Assembly: GCA_037013495.1 (NCBI GenBank)
Contig: CM072810.1
Coordinates: forward strand, 31,339,843-31,403,842
Direction of reading: 5' to 3'
Origin: Hippophae tibetana
Taxonomy: Eukaryota; Streptophyta; Magnoliopsida; Rosales; Elaeagnaceae
Length of the DNA: 64,000 bases
This document shows, in pieces, positions 44,416-54,938 of the stretch. The notes under the pieces are model-generated. The model made no database searches. It saw only the letters and a program-made list of their open reading frames with translations, and had not been told where the DNA came from. Made by a program: the position numbers and the translations under genes. The stretch's first letter is position 1. The number at the start of each line of letters is the position of its first letter.

Positions 44416-47400
44416 ATGGGAGATGCTGAAGATAGGCGGAAAAAGATGAAAGAATATACAATGCCAATCATTGGCAATGTAACTTCCGGTATCCAATTAC
44501 AAGAGGCTGCAAGGAATTATGAATTGAAAAAGATTCATTATTCTTTGTTGCCTTCCTTTTACGGTATCCCTAATGAAGACCCTTTGCATTTCATTCGAGA
44601 ATTCTATGCTATTGTCCAAACTTTTCCACTACATGCAATTAATGAAGATCAACTTAGGATGAGGTGTTTTCCTTACACTCTCAAAGATAAAGCTTGGTCA
44701 TGGTTCATTACTCTACAGTCAGGTTCTCTTAAAACTTGGGAGGCAGTCTATGAAATTTTTATGGGTAGGTTCTATTCCCATCAAAAGACTATTGATCTAA
44801 GAACAAAGATAGCAACATTTTCTCAAATGAATGAAGAGCCCTTTCATGAAGCTTGGGAACGATTCAAACTCCTTTTCATTCAATGTCAAAATCATAGCTT
44901 TCCCTTACAGCTACAAAACCAATTCTTTTATGATGGATTGACACTACAGAGTCAATACATGGTTGATAATGCTGCTGGAGGTCCTGTAGGAGAAAAGACC
45001 GCAGAGGAAACCTATAATCTTTATGAGCTGTTGGGTTCTAATTCCCAACAAAGAGGTGGTAGAAGGAAAGCAAAGGTCAATGAAGTCGGCTCTGATAATG
45101 AGATAACCTTGCAACTTGCTGAATTGACTAAACAAGTGAAATTCCTCACTTCCCACCAAATTTCAAATCAAGAGGTATGTGAAGTGTGTTGTTCAATTGG
45201 GCATGGTACTTATAATTGTTCAAATACTTGTGATTCTAGTGTCGATGCCATAGAGGAAGTCCAATCTTTTCAAAGGTATCATCCAAACACCTATAATCAC
45301 CCAGCCTACACCCAATATCCAACACTAAGGTCGGATAACAACCACCCTTACCCACCAAGCCAATCTTTTAAACCAACCTTAGAAGATAGCTTGAATGCTT
45401 TTATTCAAGTTAGTCGTAACAACCAATTGATGACTAATCAAAGGTTGAACACCATGGAGGCTTCGGTTAAAAGGATTGAATCTAAAGTTGGGCAACTGGC
45501 TGAACAAATGCAAAAGAAAGAACCAGGAAAGTTGCCCAGTCAACGAGAACAAGCAAAGGATGTTAGAACCCTTCGAAGTGGTAAGGTAGTCAATACTAGT
45601 TTACCTGAAATCTCTAACAATCTACCTTGTAGTTCAGGTAACAAAGAAGGCGATACTCTAATCTCGCAAAAAGGAGAAACAAGTGTTAAACTTAACAAGC
45701 CTTCTGAAAAACTCATTGGGGGGTCATCTGACACCCCCAAAATTCAAAAGACAACAGAACCACACCAGATACAAGTACCTTTTCCCCACCGGTTGAAAGA
45801 ATCCAAACAAGATAAGCAATTCACTGATCTTTTTAATATGCTCTCTAAAGTAAATATCAATTTACCATTATTAGAAGTGATCATGAATGTGCCCTCATAT
45901 GCCAAATTTTTCAAAGAGTTGAACACTAAGAAAAGGAGGTATGAACTGAATGAACGAGTAGTAGTATCAGAAATTTCTAGCGCTGTACTTCAGCACAAAC
46001 TACCCCCTAAGTTGAAAGACCCTGGAAGTTTTATTATAAACATAACTATGGGGGATAGGAAGGTTGCTAAAGCAATGCTTGATTTAGGTGCTAGTATAAA
46101 TTTGATGCCCTACTCTATATTCTTACAACTCAATCTAGGGGATTTAAAACCCACAACTATGTCCCTTCAACTTGCAGATAGATCTCTTAAATATCCAGAG
46201 GGAATAGTTGAGGATGTTTTGGTACAGGTAGACAAACTGATAATACCTGTTGACTTTGTGGTTCTGGATATGCAAGAAAATCCAGCATTGGACAGAGAGC
46301 ACACAATATTGCTTGGTAGACCATTTATGGCAACTACTAAGACTATTATTGATGTCCAAGATGGAAATTTGACAATGACAGTCTTAGGAGAGACTGTTCA
46401 TTTTAAAGTTTTTGATTCTTCACCTTTCCCTTCTATTTCTGCCATCGATGAAATATTCGATGTTGATCCTTTGGATAATCTTGTCCAAAACACCTTTTTC
46501 CGAACCAGAATAGAAGACAAGCTTGAAACCGTTCTTACACTTGAAAAGGTTGAAGAAGATTTAGATGAAGAAATTGAGGGGTACCTTGAACAACTAGACA
46601 ATAATGAAGTGATGACAAAATCTAGTACGCTTTTAAATCTACCCAGTTCTTCATCTATTAAAGAGGCCAATCCACCTGAACTTGAACTCAAAGTCTTACC
46701 TGAGCACTTAAAATATGTGTTTTTGGGAGAGGGAGAAACTTATCCAGTGATAATTTCTTCAACCTTGACCAAACCACAAGAAAAAGAACTCATCAAAGTG
46801 CTTAAACAGTTTAAGAAATCAATAGGTTGGAGTATAGGTGATATAAGAGGCATTAGTCCAACAATGTGTATGCACAAGATCAACTTGGAGGATGGTGCTA
46901 AACCTGTACGAGAGGCCCAAAGAAGACTAAACCCAAACATGCAAGAGGTAGTTAAAAAGGAAATTCTTAAATTATTAGAAGAAGGGATTATCTACCCTAT
47001 TGCAGATAGTAAGTGGGTTAGTCCAGTGCATGTGGTACCAAAGAAATCTAGGATAACAGTTGTTAAGAATGACAAAAGTGAATTAGTGCCCACTAGAATA
47101 ATCACTGGATGGAGAATGTGTATAGATTTTAGGAAACTAAATTTATATACGAAAAAGGATCACTTTCCTCTTCCATTCATTGATCAAATGTTGGAAAGAT
47201 TAGCTGGGCACGAATTTTACTGTTTTTTGGATGGACTGTCTGGATATTATCAAGTACCCATAGCACCAGAAGATCAGGAAAAGACCACATTTACATGTCC
47301 TTTTGGGACATTTGCTTTTCGCAGAATGCCATTTGGGTTATGCAATGCCCCTGCCACTTTCCAGAGATGCATGATATCTATTTTCTCGGACATGGTGGAA

Positions 47401-49587
47401 AAATTCATTGAGATTTTCATGGACGATTTCTCTGTCTTTGGGAACTCATTTGATGATTGCTTACATAAATTGACTTTGGTTTTAGAAAGATGCATTGAAT
47501 GCAATCTAACCCTTAGTTGGGAGAAAAGTCATTTTATGGTTCAACAAGGGATAGTTTTAGGACATATAATTTCAAACAAGGGTATTGAAGTTGATAAGGC
47601 AAAAGTTGAATTGATATCCAAACTACCTCCCCCTACATCTGTGAAGGGGATAAGAAGCTTCTTGGGACATGCAGGATTCTACAGACGATTTATTAAAGAT
47701 TTCTCTAAAATAAGTCGTCCATTATGTAACTTGCTATCCAAAGATGCTGATTTTGATTTCAACAATGACTGCCTTACCTCCTTTAATACCTTGAAAGATA
47801 AACTCACATCTACCCCTGTTATAATGGCACCAAACTGGTCTTTACCCTTTGAAATAATGTGTGACGCTTCTGATTATGCAATAGGAGCAGTCCTGGGACA
47901 AAGAGTGGAAAAGCGTTTACATGTCATCTACTATGCTAGCAAAACACTCAATGATGCCCAGATGAATTACACCACCACTGAAAAGGAATTCTTGGCTATA
48001 GTATTCTCTTTAGACAAATTTCGGTCTTATTTAGTAGGATCTAAAGTGATTGTGCATTCTGATCATGCTGCTTTAAGATACCTATTAAGTAAACCAAATG
48101 CCAAGCCAAGGTTAATCAGGTGGGTCTTACTCTTACAAGAATTTGACCTAGAAATCAAGGATAAGAAAGGCAGTGAAAACTTAGTAGCTGACCATTTGTC
48201 TAGGTTGATTTCTGACTTTAATTCTCTTAAAGATGAGAGTAATGACGATATAGTTGAAACCTTTCCTGATGAACAGTTATTTTTCATAGGTCCGAACCCA
48301 TGGTACGCTGATATTGTAAACTATCTTGCCACTGGTGTTTTGCGACCTAACACTTCATATCAGGAGAAGAAAAGGTTTTTTAAAACTATTAAGGACTATT
48401 TCTGGGATGACCCTTATTTATACAAGATTGGTCAAGATCAAGTCATCCGGAGATGTGTACCTGAAGAAGAACATAAGAGCATTCTGACTTTTTGTCATGA
48501 ACTTCATTGTGGGGGTCATTTTGGAGGAGAAAAGACAGCCCGTAAGATATTACAGTCTGGATTCTTTTGGCCCACTCTTTTTAAAGATGCTCATATGTTT
48601 TGTGCACAATGTGATAGATGTCAAAGAACAGGAAACATAAGCAAAAGAGATGAAATGCCTTTGACATCTAATTTAGTTGTTGAACTCTTTGACGTATGGG
48701 GGATTGACTTTATGGGTCCTTTTCCCCCATTTAATGGTTTTCAATACATTTTGGTTGCTGTGGATTATGTGTCCAAGTGGGTAGAAGCTATCCCCACCAA
48801 AACCAATGATGCTAATGTTGTTGTGAAATTCTTGAAAGATTTCATATTCAGTAGGTTCGGAACGCCTAGAGCTATAATAAGTGATGGAGGTAGCCATTTT
48901 TGTAACAAACTCTTTGATGGAGTACTAAACAAGTACAACATCACACATAAGGTAGCTACTCCATATCATCCTCAAACTTCCGGATTAGTGGAAGTAAGTA
49001 ATAGGCAAATCAAGGGAATACTGGAACGCACTGTGCGTCCTTCAAGGAAGGATTGGGCATTTAAGTTAAATGATGCCTTATGGGCATACCGCACCGCTTA
49101 CAAAACACCTATTGGGATGAGCCCTTACCGGTTAATCTTTGGGAAAGCGTGCCACCTTCCAGTTGAACTTGAACACAAGGCTTATTGGGCAATTAAAGAG
49201 CTAAACATGGATTTAGATAAAGCAGGTGAAAAACGAGTACTCCAGCTTCATGAGTTGGAAGAAATTAGGAATGAAGCCTATGAGAATGCCAAATTATACA
49301 AGGAGCGTACTAAGCGCTATCATGACAAGAGGCTAGTTCCTAAGACTCTTCACCCTGGAATGAAAGTTCTTTTATTTAACTCTCGTTTGAGATTGTTTCC
49401 AGGAAAGCTAAGATCAAGATGGGATGGACCATTCAAAATAGTTCAGGTATCTGAACATGGAGTAGTAGAACTATTGGACTCCAAGACACAAAAAACGTTC
49501 AAAGTTAATGGCCATCGTGTCAAGCCTTATGTGGAAGAACCAAACAACATTGCTGAAATGGATTGCATTTGGCTGAGTAACCCTTAG
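44416..49587 (+). CDS. ORF2: Gag-protease-RT-RNase H-integrase polyprotein
   Basis: 1,723 aa, uninterrupted. Gag occupies about 1-370, with an intact CX2CX4HX4C knuckle at 255-268 (C-E-V-C...H...C). Protease active site [10 protein letters not shown] starts at 556. RT spans about 840-1070, with L-D-G-L-S-G-Y-Y-Q and the catalytic F-M-D-D at 1001-1004. RNase H follows from C-D-A-S-D (Asp 1150). Integrase has its HHCC zinc finger from His 1361 and a DDX35E triad at Asp 1431, Asp 1490 and Glu 1526. The C-terminal part, [11 protein letters not shown], resembles the GPY/F-type tail; there is no chromodomain. The ATG sits in a strong context (ACCATGG). Gag, protease and pol are one frame, with no frameshift or readthrough. 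Confidence 0.96.
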   Translation: MGDAEDRRKKMKEYTMPIIGNVTSGIQLQEAARNYELKKIHYSLLPSFYGIPNEDPLHFIREFYAIVQTFPLHAINEDQLRMRCFPYTLKDKAWSWFITLQSGSLKTWEAVYEIFMGRFYSHQKTIDLRTKIATFSQMNEEPFHEAWERFKLLFIQCQNHSFPLQLQNQFFYDGLTLQSQYMVDNAAGGPVGEKTAEETYNLYELLGSNSQQRGGRRKAKVNEVGSDNEITLQLAELTKQVKFLTSHQISNQEVCEVCCSIGHGTYNCSNTCDSSVDAIEEVQSFQRYHPNTYNHPAYTQYPTLRSDNNHPYPPSQSFKPTLEDSLNAFIQVSRNNQLMTNQRLNTMEASVKRIESKVGQLAEQMQKKEPGKLPSQREQAKDVRTLRSGKVVNTSLPEISNNLPCSSGNKEGDTLISQKGETSVKLNKPSEKLIGGSSDTPKIQKTTEPHQIQVPFPHRLKESKQDKQFTDLFNMLSKVNINLPLLEVIMNVPSYAKFFKELNTKKRRYELNERVVVSEISSAVLQHKLPPKLKDPGSFIINITMGDRKVAKAMLDLGASINLMPYSIFLQLNLGDLKPTTMSLQLADRSLKYPEGIVEDVLVQVDKLIIPVDFVVLDMQENPALDREHTILLGRPFMATTKTIIDVQDGNLTMTVLGETVHFKVFDSSPFPSISAIDEIFDVDPLDNLVQNTFFRTRIEDKLETVLTLEKVEEDLDEEIEGYLEQLDNNEVMTKSSTLLNLPSSSSIKEANPPELELKVLPEHLKYVFLGEGETYPVIISSTLTKPQEKELIKVLKQFKKSIGWSIGDIRGISPTMCMHKINLEDGAKPVREAQRRLNPNMQEVVKKEILKLLEEGIIYPIADSKWVSPVHVVPKKSRITVVKNDKSELVPTRIITGWRMCIDFRKLNLYTKKDHFPLPFIDQMLERLAGHEFYCFLDGLSGYYQVPIAPEDQEKTTFTCPFGTFAFRRMPFGLCNAPATFQRCMISIFSDMVEKFIEIFMDDFSVFGNSFDDCLHKLTLVLERCIECNLTLSWEKSHFMVQQGIVLGHIISNKGIEVDKAKVELISKLPPPTSVKGIRSFLGHAGFYRRFIKDFSKISRPLCNLLSKDADFDFNNDCLTSFNTLKDKLTSTPVIMAPNWSLPFEIMCDASDYAIGAVLGQRVEKRLHVIYYASKTLNDAQMNYTTTEKEFLAIVFSLDKFRSYLVGSKVIVHSDHAALRYLLSKPNAKPRLIRWVLLLQEFDLEIKDKKGSENLVADHLSRLISDFNSLKDESNDDIVETFPDEQLFFIGPNPWYADIVNYLATGVLRPNTSYQEKKRFFKTIKDYFWDDPYLYKIGQDQVIRRCVPEEEHKSILTFCHELHCGGHFGGEKTARKILQSGFFWPTLFKDAHMFCAQCDRCQRTGNISKRDEMPLTSNLVVELFDVWGIDFMGPFPPFNGFQYILVAVDYVSKWVEAIPTKTNDANVVVKFLKDFIFSRFGTPRAIISDGGSHFCNKLFDGVLNKYNITHKVATPYHPQTSGLVEVSNRQIKGILERTVRPSRKDWAFKLNDALWAYRTAYKTPIGMSPYRLIFGKACHLPVELEHKAYWAIKELNMDLDKAGEKRVLQLHELEEIRNEAYENAKLYKERTKRYHDKRLVPKTLHPGMKVLLFNSRLRLFPGKLRSRWDGPFKIVQVSEHGVVELLDSKTQKTFKVNGHRVKPYVEEPNNIAEMDCIWLSNP

Positions 49588-49599
49588 CACCAAAAAGAT

Positions 49600-49647
49600 A
49601 CGTCTTGCTAAGACGTTAAACTAAGCGCTGGATGGGAGGCAACCCAT
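49600..49647 (+). ncRNA. Post-ORF2 two-hairpin module
   Basis: ACGTCTT-GCT-AAGACGT (49600-49616), then 15 nt, then ATGGG-AGGCAA-CCCAT (49632-49647), starting 13 nt after the ORF2 stop. The stem sequences match the post-ORF1 module while the loops differ. Confidence 0.65.
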
Positions 49648-49907
49648 CATGTTAGGTAATTTTTTTGTTATTTGTTTTATTTACTTAATTTTATTGTTTA
49701 TTTTAGTTTACTTGTATGTGAATAATTTTTAAAATTGTTAAAACTAAAATATTTGTTGAGATGTTAGAAGTTCACAGCGATCTGTCTGTATACACTTTAA
49801 TGATGAATATGATGGATGCACCTGCATTTCTTCATTACTACTTACACATTCTCAAGAAATAGGTAATCTTTCTCCTCTTTTCTCTTTATCTTTAATTTGC
49901 AGTTGTT

Positions 49908-49946
49908 ACATTGAGGACAATGTAAGTTCTAGGTTGGGGGTGGTGA
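49908..49946 (+). other. Palindrome and G-rich tract downstream of pol
   Basis: ACATTG-AGGA-CAATGT (49908-49923) followed by TTCTAGGTTGGGGGTGG. It is kept in the outer copy with one G-to-A change in the tract (60431-60469 region). The tract resembles the polypurine tract GGTTGGGGGTTG at the 3' LTR and could be a second plus-strand primer. Confidence 0.45.
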
Positions 49947-51362
49947 AAAGTTACCATGCTATATATAAAAAAAAAAATTATCACAAAAATGTATCATATC
50001 TTTAAATCAAATTTAAGTAAATAGTTAAAGTCTTTGGTACTGTTAGATTAATTTTTGAAAACATATCATGAAATATTTTGTAATTATTTTTGATAATTAG
50101 TTAGTTTTTGTCATAACTAGTATTTCTTGATAAAATGTGGAAATTATATTAAACCCAAAATCGGTGTTTATGAATTTTTTTTAGTAGAGACTACCCTTGT
50201 GAGATATAATTTGAGCCTAATTTCTTTTATTCAGAGTGAAATATATATTTTTTCTACTCCAAACACATTTCTTATTTATTCAAAAAGTTTAGATGATCTC
50301 TATAGGTATTAGCATTGAATGTATGAATTTTTTTCTCATCTTAATAGAGTATCATATATTTTTGATTATTATTTTTGCTTAGATTAAATGATTTGAGTAG
50401 AAATTGATAGTATATGCTTATATCTCATTTATGCATGACTGTTACAAAAACAAAAAGACATATCTGGGGTTACCTAAACCAAGATCAAACAGAAAAGCCA
50501 AAAAAATTAACCACTCACCAAAATCCAAAAAAATGTACAATCTGTACATGGGTTGACTCTCTAAAAAAAATAAAAAAAATAAAAAATAAAAAATAAAAAA
50601 AATAAAAAATAGAGAGATAAAAAAATAGTATCATCTACATACTATGACCCACATTGCCTACAAAGTTGTGAGTAAAGGCTAATTACAAAAGAAAGATATA
50701 GGAAGTAATTCCCTAAAAAGTCATTGCAATTTCTTCATTTGTTAAAACATATATCTTGAAATTCTTTCTTAATGAGTTTGATTTATGCATGAAAATAATT
50801 TTTGTATATGATATCTTTATAATTTATACATTCGATTCCTTTCATGAGATCAATGTTAAAATAACACTTTGAGCCTTTATTCTTTATACATATGCGAACA
50901 TATTTGTTCATTTCTATACATCAACTCTTTCGCATATAAATTAGTATGAGTGTTTGAACCCATAGGATTCAGTGCTTTGAGAGTATTGACTTGTGAGGAA
51001 TAGAGTCGAAGCGAATACTGATTCATGACACTGAAATTGGGTAAAATTAAATTGATACATTTTTGAAATGAAATATGAAAATGATTTTCGACTAATTATT
51101 GTAATAAAATCATGATTGTTTAAAGAGATTAAAATAACTTATGCTTGAGATTTTAATTATGATCTTAAAGGAGATTAAAAAGTATGAGATATTTTTGTGA
51201 TATGTTGTGTTCTTTTACTCTTAAATTAATTTTTGATTGTGTTGTAATTTTAATTTTTGATTTGATTGTTTTTATCTTTACATTTAGTTCAATGTTTGTG
51301 GGTATCATTACTGAAAACCCTCACGAGACTCAAACTCGTCCACTAGGGCAACCTAGGGGTTT

Positions 51363-51472
51363 AACGGCTTGTTGCATAGGCTAAATGCAACCGTTTCAAT
51401 CCACGAAAGTGATTTAGGATAGTTTAATTTTTAGCTTTTATCGCTTCTCTTGCTAAGAGACTAGCAAGAAGC
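51363..51472 (+). ncRNA. Two stem-loops before the polypurine tract
   Basis: First: AACG...CGTT enclosing GTTGCAT-AGGCTAA-ATGCAAC (51363-51395). Second: GCTT...AAGC enclosing CTTGCTA-AGAGAC-TAGCAAG (51443-51472), ending right at the polypurine tract. The outer copy has one mismatch in each. Confidence 0.55.
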
Positions 51473-51485
51473 TGGTTGGGGGTTG
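51473..51485 (+). other. Polypurine tract, inner element
   Basis: TGGTTGGGGGTTG lies immediately before the 3' LTR. The position and G-richness fit the plus-strand primer, although it is not purely purine. Confidence 0.7.
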
Positions 51486-53557
51486 TGATGAGTGCTCAAA
51501 AAGCACTAAAATAACCATGATTTTATGTACTGTAATTGATTAAAAATACATATATTTATATGTTTTATCATATATTTATATAAATTTGTCTTTTTCGGAA
51601 TCACGGGTATTTTTATTGTTTTTCAGGTATTTTGGCTTAAAAACGCAATGTAAAGACTTAAAGAGGAATATTTGAAGCAATACATCACAAATATATCAAT
51701 AAATAAGTGAGAAAAGGTCAACAAACATGGAAAAATCGGACGAAATGGGTCGAAAAGGTCAAAAATGTCAAAAAGACGGAAATCGCGCGTCGCAGCCCGG
51801 CCGTGCGCGCAGCCCAGCGCCCCAGCGCCCAGCCAGCGCGCCCCAGCGCCCCATCCCGCGCGCGCCCGCGCGCACTGGCATGCCCAGCTGCGCGCAACGC
51901 AGCGCGCTGGCACTGTTCACGCGCGCCGAGCTGCGCGCAGCGACAGCCCCAGCGCGCGCGCGCAGCGCCCAGCAGCCGCCCATCCGCGCGCCCAACGCGT
52001 TTTCGCCCCATTTTTCACGTGCAGCCGCCCCTGTGACGTCATGCTGACGTCATTGATGACATCAGCAAGTCCAATACGCGTTTTTACATTTTTTAATATT
52101 TTTTTAACATTTTTTTACTCATTTTTTCTCTCCATCCTCACCTATAAATACCCCCCTTCCATTCACTTCAAATCACACCTTCAAAACTCACTTCTCTCTT
52201 CTTTCTTTCTCTCATTTCTTAGTTTTTAGTTTCTCTTAGTTTCTTTCTAAGTTTCTAAGCTTTTCTTAGTTTTTCTCTTAGTTTTTAGTTCAATTCTCTT
52301 AGGTTTAGTGTTCTTCTCTTTTTGAGAGGAACTTGTAATGTTTTTGTAATAATTTAGATTTTTGATTCAATATATGGAAGTGCAAATTCCGCTCGGAGGT
52401 TTTCTAGCAACGGGAATAGCGTCGAAGTTCTGTAAGGATTTTATTTTCTTTACAGTTATTTTTATGCTTTATTCTTACATGTTATATTCAACTTGTCTGT
52501 GGTTAAATTTAACTATGCTAGCTGTTTAGTAAAAATGATGTAATAACGACGTTGTTATGCTTGCGAAATATTAAATAGGTAAAAATCTTTAAAATGAATT
52601 GATTTTGTTTTTATTCAAGATTTTATATTAAGAATGTTAGAGAGAAATATATTATTTTTCATTACAAACTTAAACCCGAAAATTAGATTTTAAGGTTTAG
52701 TTATCCGGTCTAATTTAGAGTAGTGCTCTTTTATTTGTTGGTACAATCGCCCGGTAGTTAGAGTGAAACTCTATTTCAAAAGTTTTTATAAGAATTATTA
52801 TGTGAAAATGTATTGACAACATGTTTTCAATAGTGGTTTTAAAACTTGAAAGTTAGTACTCGGATAATTAAATTCTTAGGTTTAATTTGGACACCTTGAA
52901 TAAAGTTTAAACTGTCTAACCCCACCAAAGGTGGCATTTAAATGGTTCATTTTCAATCTCTTAGAAAAAGGAATTAATTTAATTAAGCATATTAGTTATC
53001 AACCCCACCCATAGGTGTTAATTGATTTGTTTAGTTAACAAAGAATATCTAACCCCACCAAAGGTGGTATTTATATAAAAAAGAGAGAATCAATAAAATG
53101 TCAATTTATATCTTTAATAACCTAGTTAATATGAGCAAGCATAATTAATTTAGTTATTATATCCATAAATACTCCGCTAATATAAATGATAAAAATTTGC
53201 ATGAACATTTATTGAATCCGTATATATGTTTATTTCTAGATAATTATTTATTGAATTTGTATCTATGTTTATTTTTATGATTTTAGATTATATTTAATTA
53301 ATCTGTATATATGTTTTATTTTATGTTATTAGATTAGGAACACACAAAACCAAACTATCGTGACAGGATGTTTAGGATTTAATTTCGTTTTTAAAAGATT
53401 GAATAATAAGTTAAAAACCACATACATTCCTTCCTTAGATCGACCTTGGGAGTATACTTATCATTTTCTACGAAATGATTCGTGCACTTGCGAGAGTTTT
53501 ATAAATATTAAAACCAAAGTATTTGCGAAGATTGGCGATGCCGGTTTTCGTTCATCA
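51486..53557 (+). repeat. 3' LTR of the inner element
   Basis: 2,072 bp, apparently identical to 39916-41987, ending TTCATCA at 53557 and followed by the target copy TATGG (53558-53562). Its promoter cluster is at 52016-52150. Confidence 0.95.
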
Positions 53558-53562
53558 TATGG

Positions 53563-54592
53563 GCTACCTAATGAAGATTCTCTTTCCTTTATGAGAGATT
53601 TCTATGCTACGGTCCAAACATTCCCCCTCGGTATTCTAAACGAGGATCAACTTAGGATGAGATGTTTTCCCTACACGTTAAAGGATAAGGCCAAAGCTTG
53701 GTTGATGTCACTTCCCCCAGGTTCTCTGATGACATGGGGTAACATTTACAATAAATTCATGGGAAAATTCTATTCCCATCAAAAAACATCAGAGTTGAGA
53801 GGAAAGATTGCTACTTTCTCTCAGATGGATGGAGAACCATTCCATGAAGCTTGGGATAGGTTCAAAATGTTTCTCACTCAATGTCCCCATCATAGCTTTC
53901 CCCTGCAGTTGCAGAACCAATTCTTTTACGATGGACTTACACAACAATGTCAGTTCATTGTCGACAACGCTGCAGGAGGAGCAATAGGAGAAAAGACTGC
54001 CTCAGAGACGTATAACCTCTTTGAGATGTTGGGTGCTAATTCCCAACAGAAAAGCTCCCGAGTGAGAAAAGCTGGAGTTCATGAAATCGACTCCAGTAAT
54101 GAAGTTCAACAACAAATTGTTCAACTGACTAAGCAAGTTGCCCTTCTCGCTACACAAACCAACACCAATAATGATCAATATGATTTGTATAGCAACATGG
54201 GACATGGTACTGAAGCCTGTCCATATCAAGGAGAAACAACTGGACCTGAACAGGTCAATGTGTTGGGAGCATATCAACAGAGACCAAGGTTTGATCCCAA
54301 TTCAAATACCTATAATCCTGGGTGGAGAAGTCATCCAAATTTTTCTTGGAGGCAAAACAACCCTCCTTTCACTCAAAGCTCAAACCAGGCAGGCCAGCAA
54401 TTCCACCCATCTATTCCAAGAAGCATTCCCAATAAACCAACCCTGGAGGACAACTTGAATTCTTTTATTCAAGTTTGTAGGGATAACCAATCTAAAACCA
54501 ATCAACGGTTGGACTCTGTGGAAGCTTCTATTAAAAAGGTGGAAGTTCAAGTTGAACAGTTAGTTGAACATTTGCAAAAAGGCAAAGACTAA
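53563..54592 (+). pseudogene. Outer ORF1 gag, 3' part
   Basis: Continues the outer gag after the insertion with L-P-N-E-D-S-L-S-F and stays open to the stop at 54590-54592. It differs from the inner ORF1 by a few residues only (for example Q-Y-D-L-Y for Q-Y-G-L-Y) and shares the loss of the two knuckle cysteines. The open frame from 53360 is a chance fusion of LTR and gag and not a gene. Confidence 0.9.
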
Positions 54593-54658
54593 TTTGAAAC
54601 TTAAATGAATTCAATAAAGAGGAGACATTGAGTTTTTCATTCTGCAATCTCCAAGCAA

Positions 54659-54710
54659 CGTCTTACTAGAAGACGATAAATTTTAGTCCTGTATGGGAGG
54701 TCACCCATTA
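54659..54710 (+). ncRNA. Post-ORF1 two-hairpin module, outer copy
   Basis: Same two stem-loops as 44121-44170, with all paired positions kept; the single change (C to A) is in the linker after the first stem. Confidence 0.6.
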
Positions 54711-54938
54711 TTGTATTTTCCTTTGTTTTAGTTTGCGTGTAATAAAAATTCAGATGAAATAAAATTCGTTTGTTTCAAACATTCTGTCCATTCATTTAAA
54801 AAAAAATTAGGTTCCTTGCACTTTTTGTTTTTACGTTTTATCAAGTTATAAATATTTCTTAGAGATATCTACTATTGTTTTTAAAAGCAAAATGTTGATA
54901 CATAATAGGAGGAGGATCATTGTCAACTACAAACAACC

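Larger units (their letters stand above)
49588..51485 (+). other. 3' non-coding region of the inner element
   Basis: 1.9 kb without an env-like ORF; the longest frames (up to 66 aa) look random. It holds the post-ORF2 hairpins, a palindrome plus G-rich tract (49908-49946), an A-rich stretch near 50560-50630, and two strong stem-loops just before the polypurine tract. The corresponding part of the outer copy (60111-61980) is highly similar, differing mainly in A-tract length. Confidence 0.7.
39916..53557 (+). mobile_element. Younger (inner) Athila-like element, apparently intact
   Basis: 13,642 bp: 5' LTR 39916-41987, PBS 41994-42011, leader with paired hairpins, ORF1 gag 42717-44054, ORF2 gag-pol 44416-49587, 1.9-kb 3' non-coding region, polypurine tract 51473-51485, 3' LTR 51486-53557. 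Both LTRs are 2,072 bp and I found no difference between them. The 5-bp duplication TATGG flanks the element (39911-39915, 53558-53562). It lies in ORF1 of the outer copy of the same family. Polyprotein motifs (protease [16 protein letters not shown]) place it in the Athila group of non-chromovirus Gypsy elements. No env-like ORF is present. Confidence 0.95.

Noticed and set aside
44944-45159. Antisense frames of 60-97 aa across ORF1 and ORF2 and their outer counterparts
   Set aside because: They occur at equivalent places in both copies because they mirror the sense codons; no independent evidence of coding.
53360-54592. 410-aa open frame starting in the 3' LTR
   Set aside because: It is a chance in-frame join of the LTR end, the TATGG target and the interrupted outer gag. 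It has no promoter or start logic of its own.
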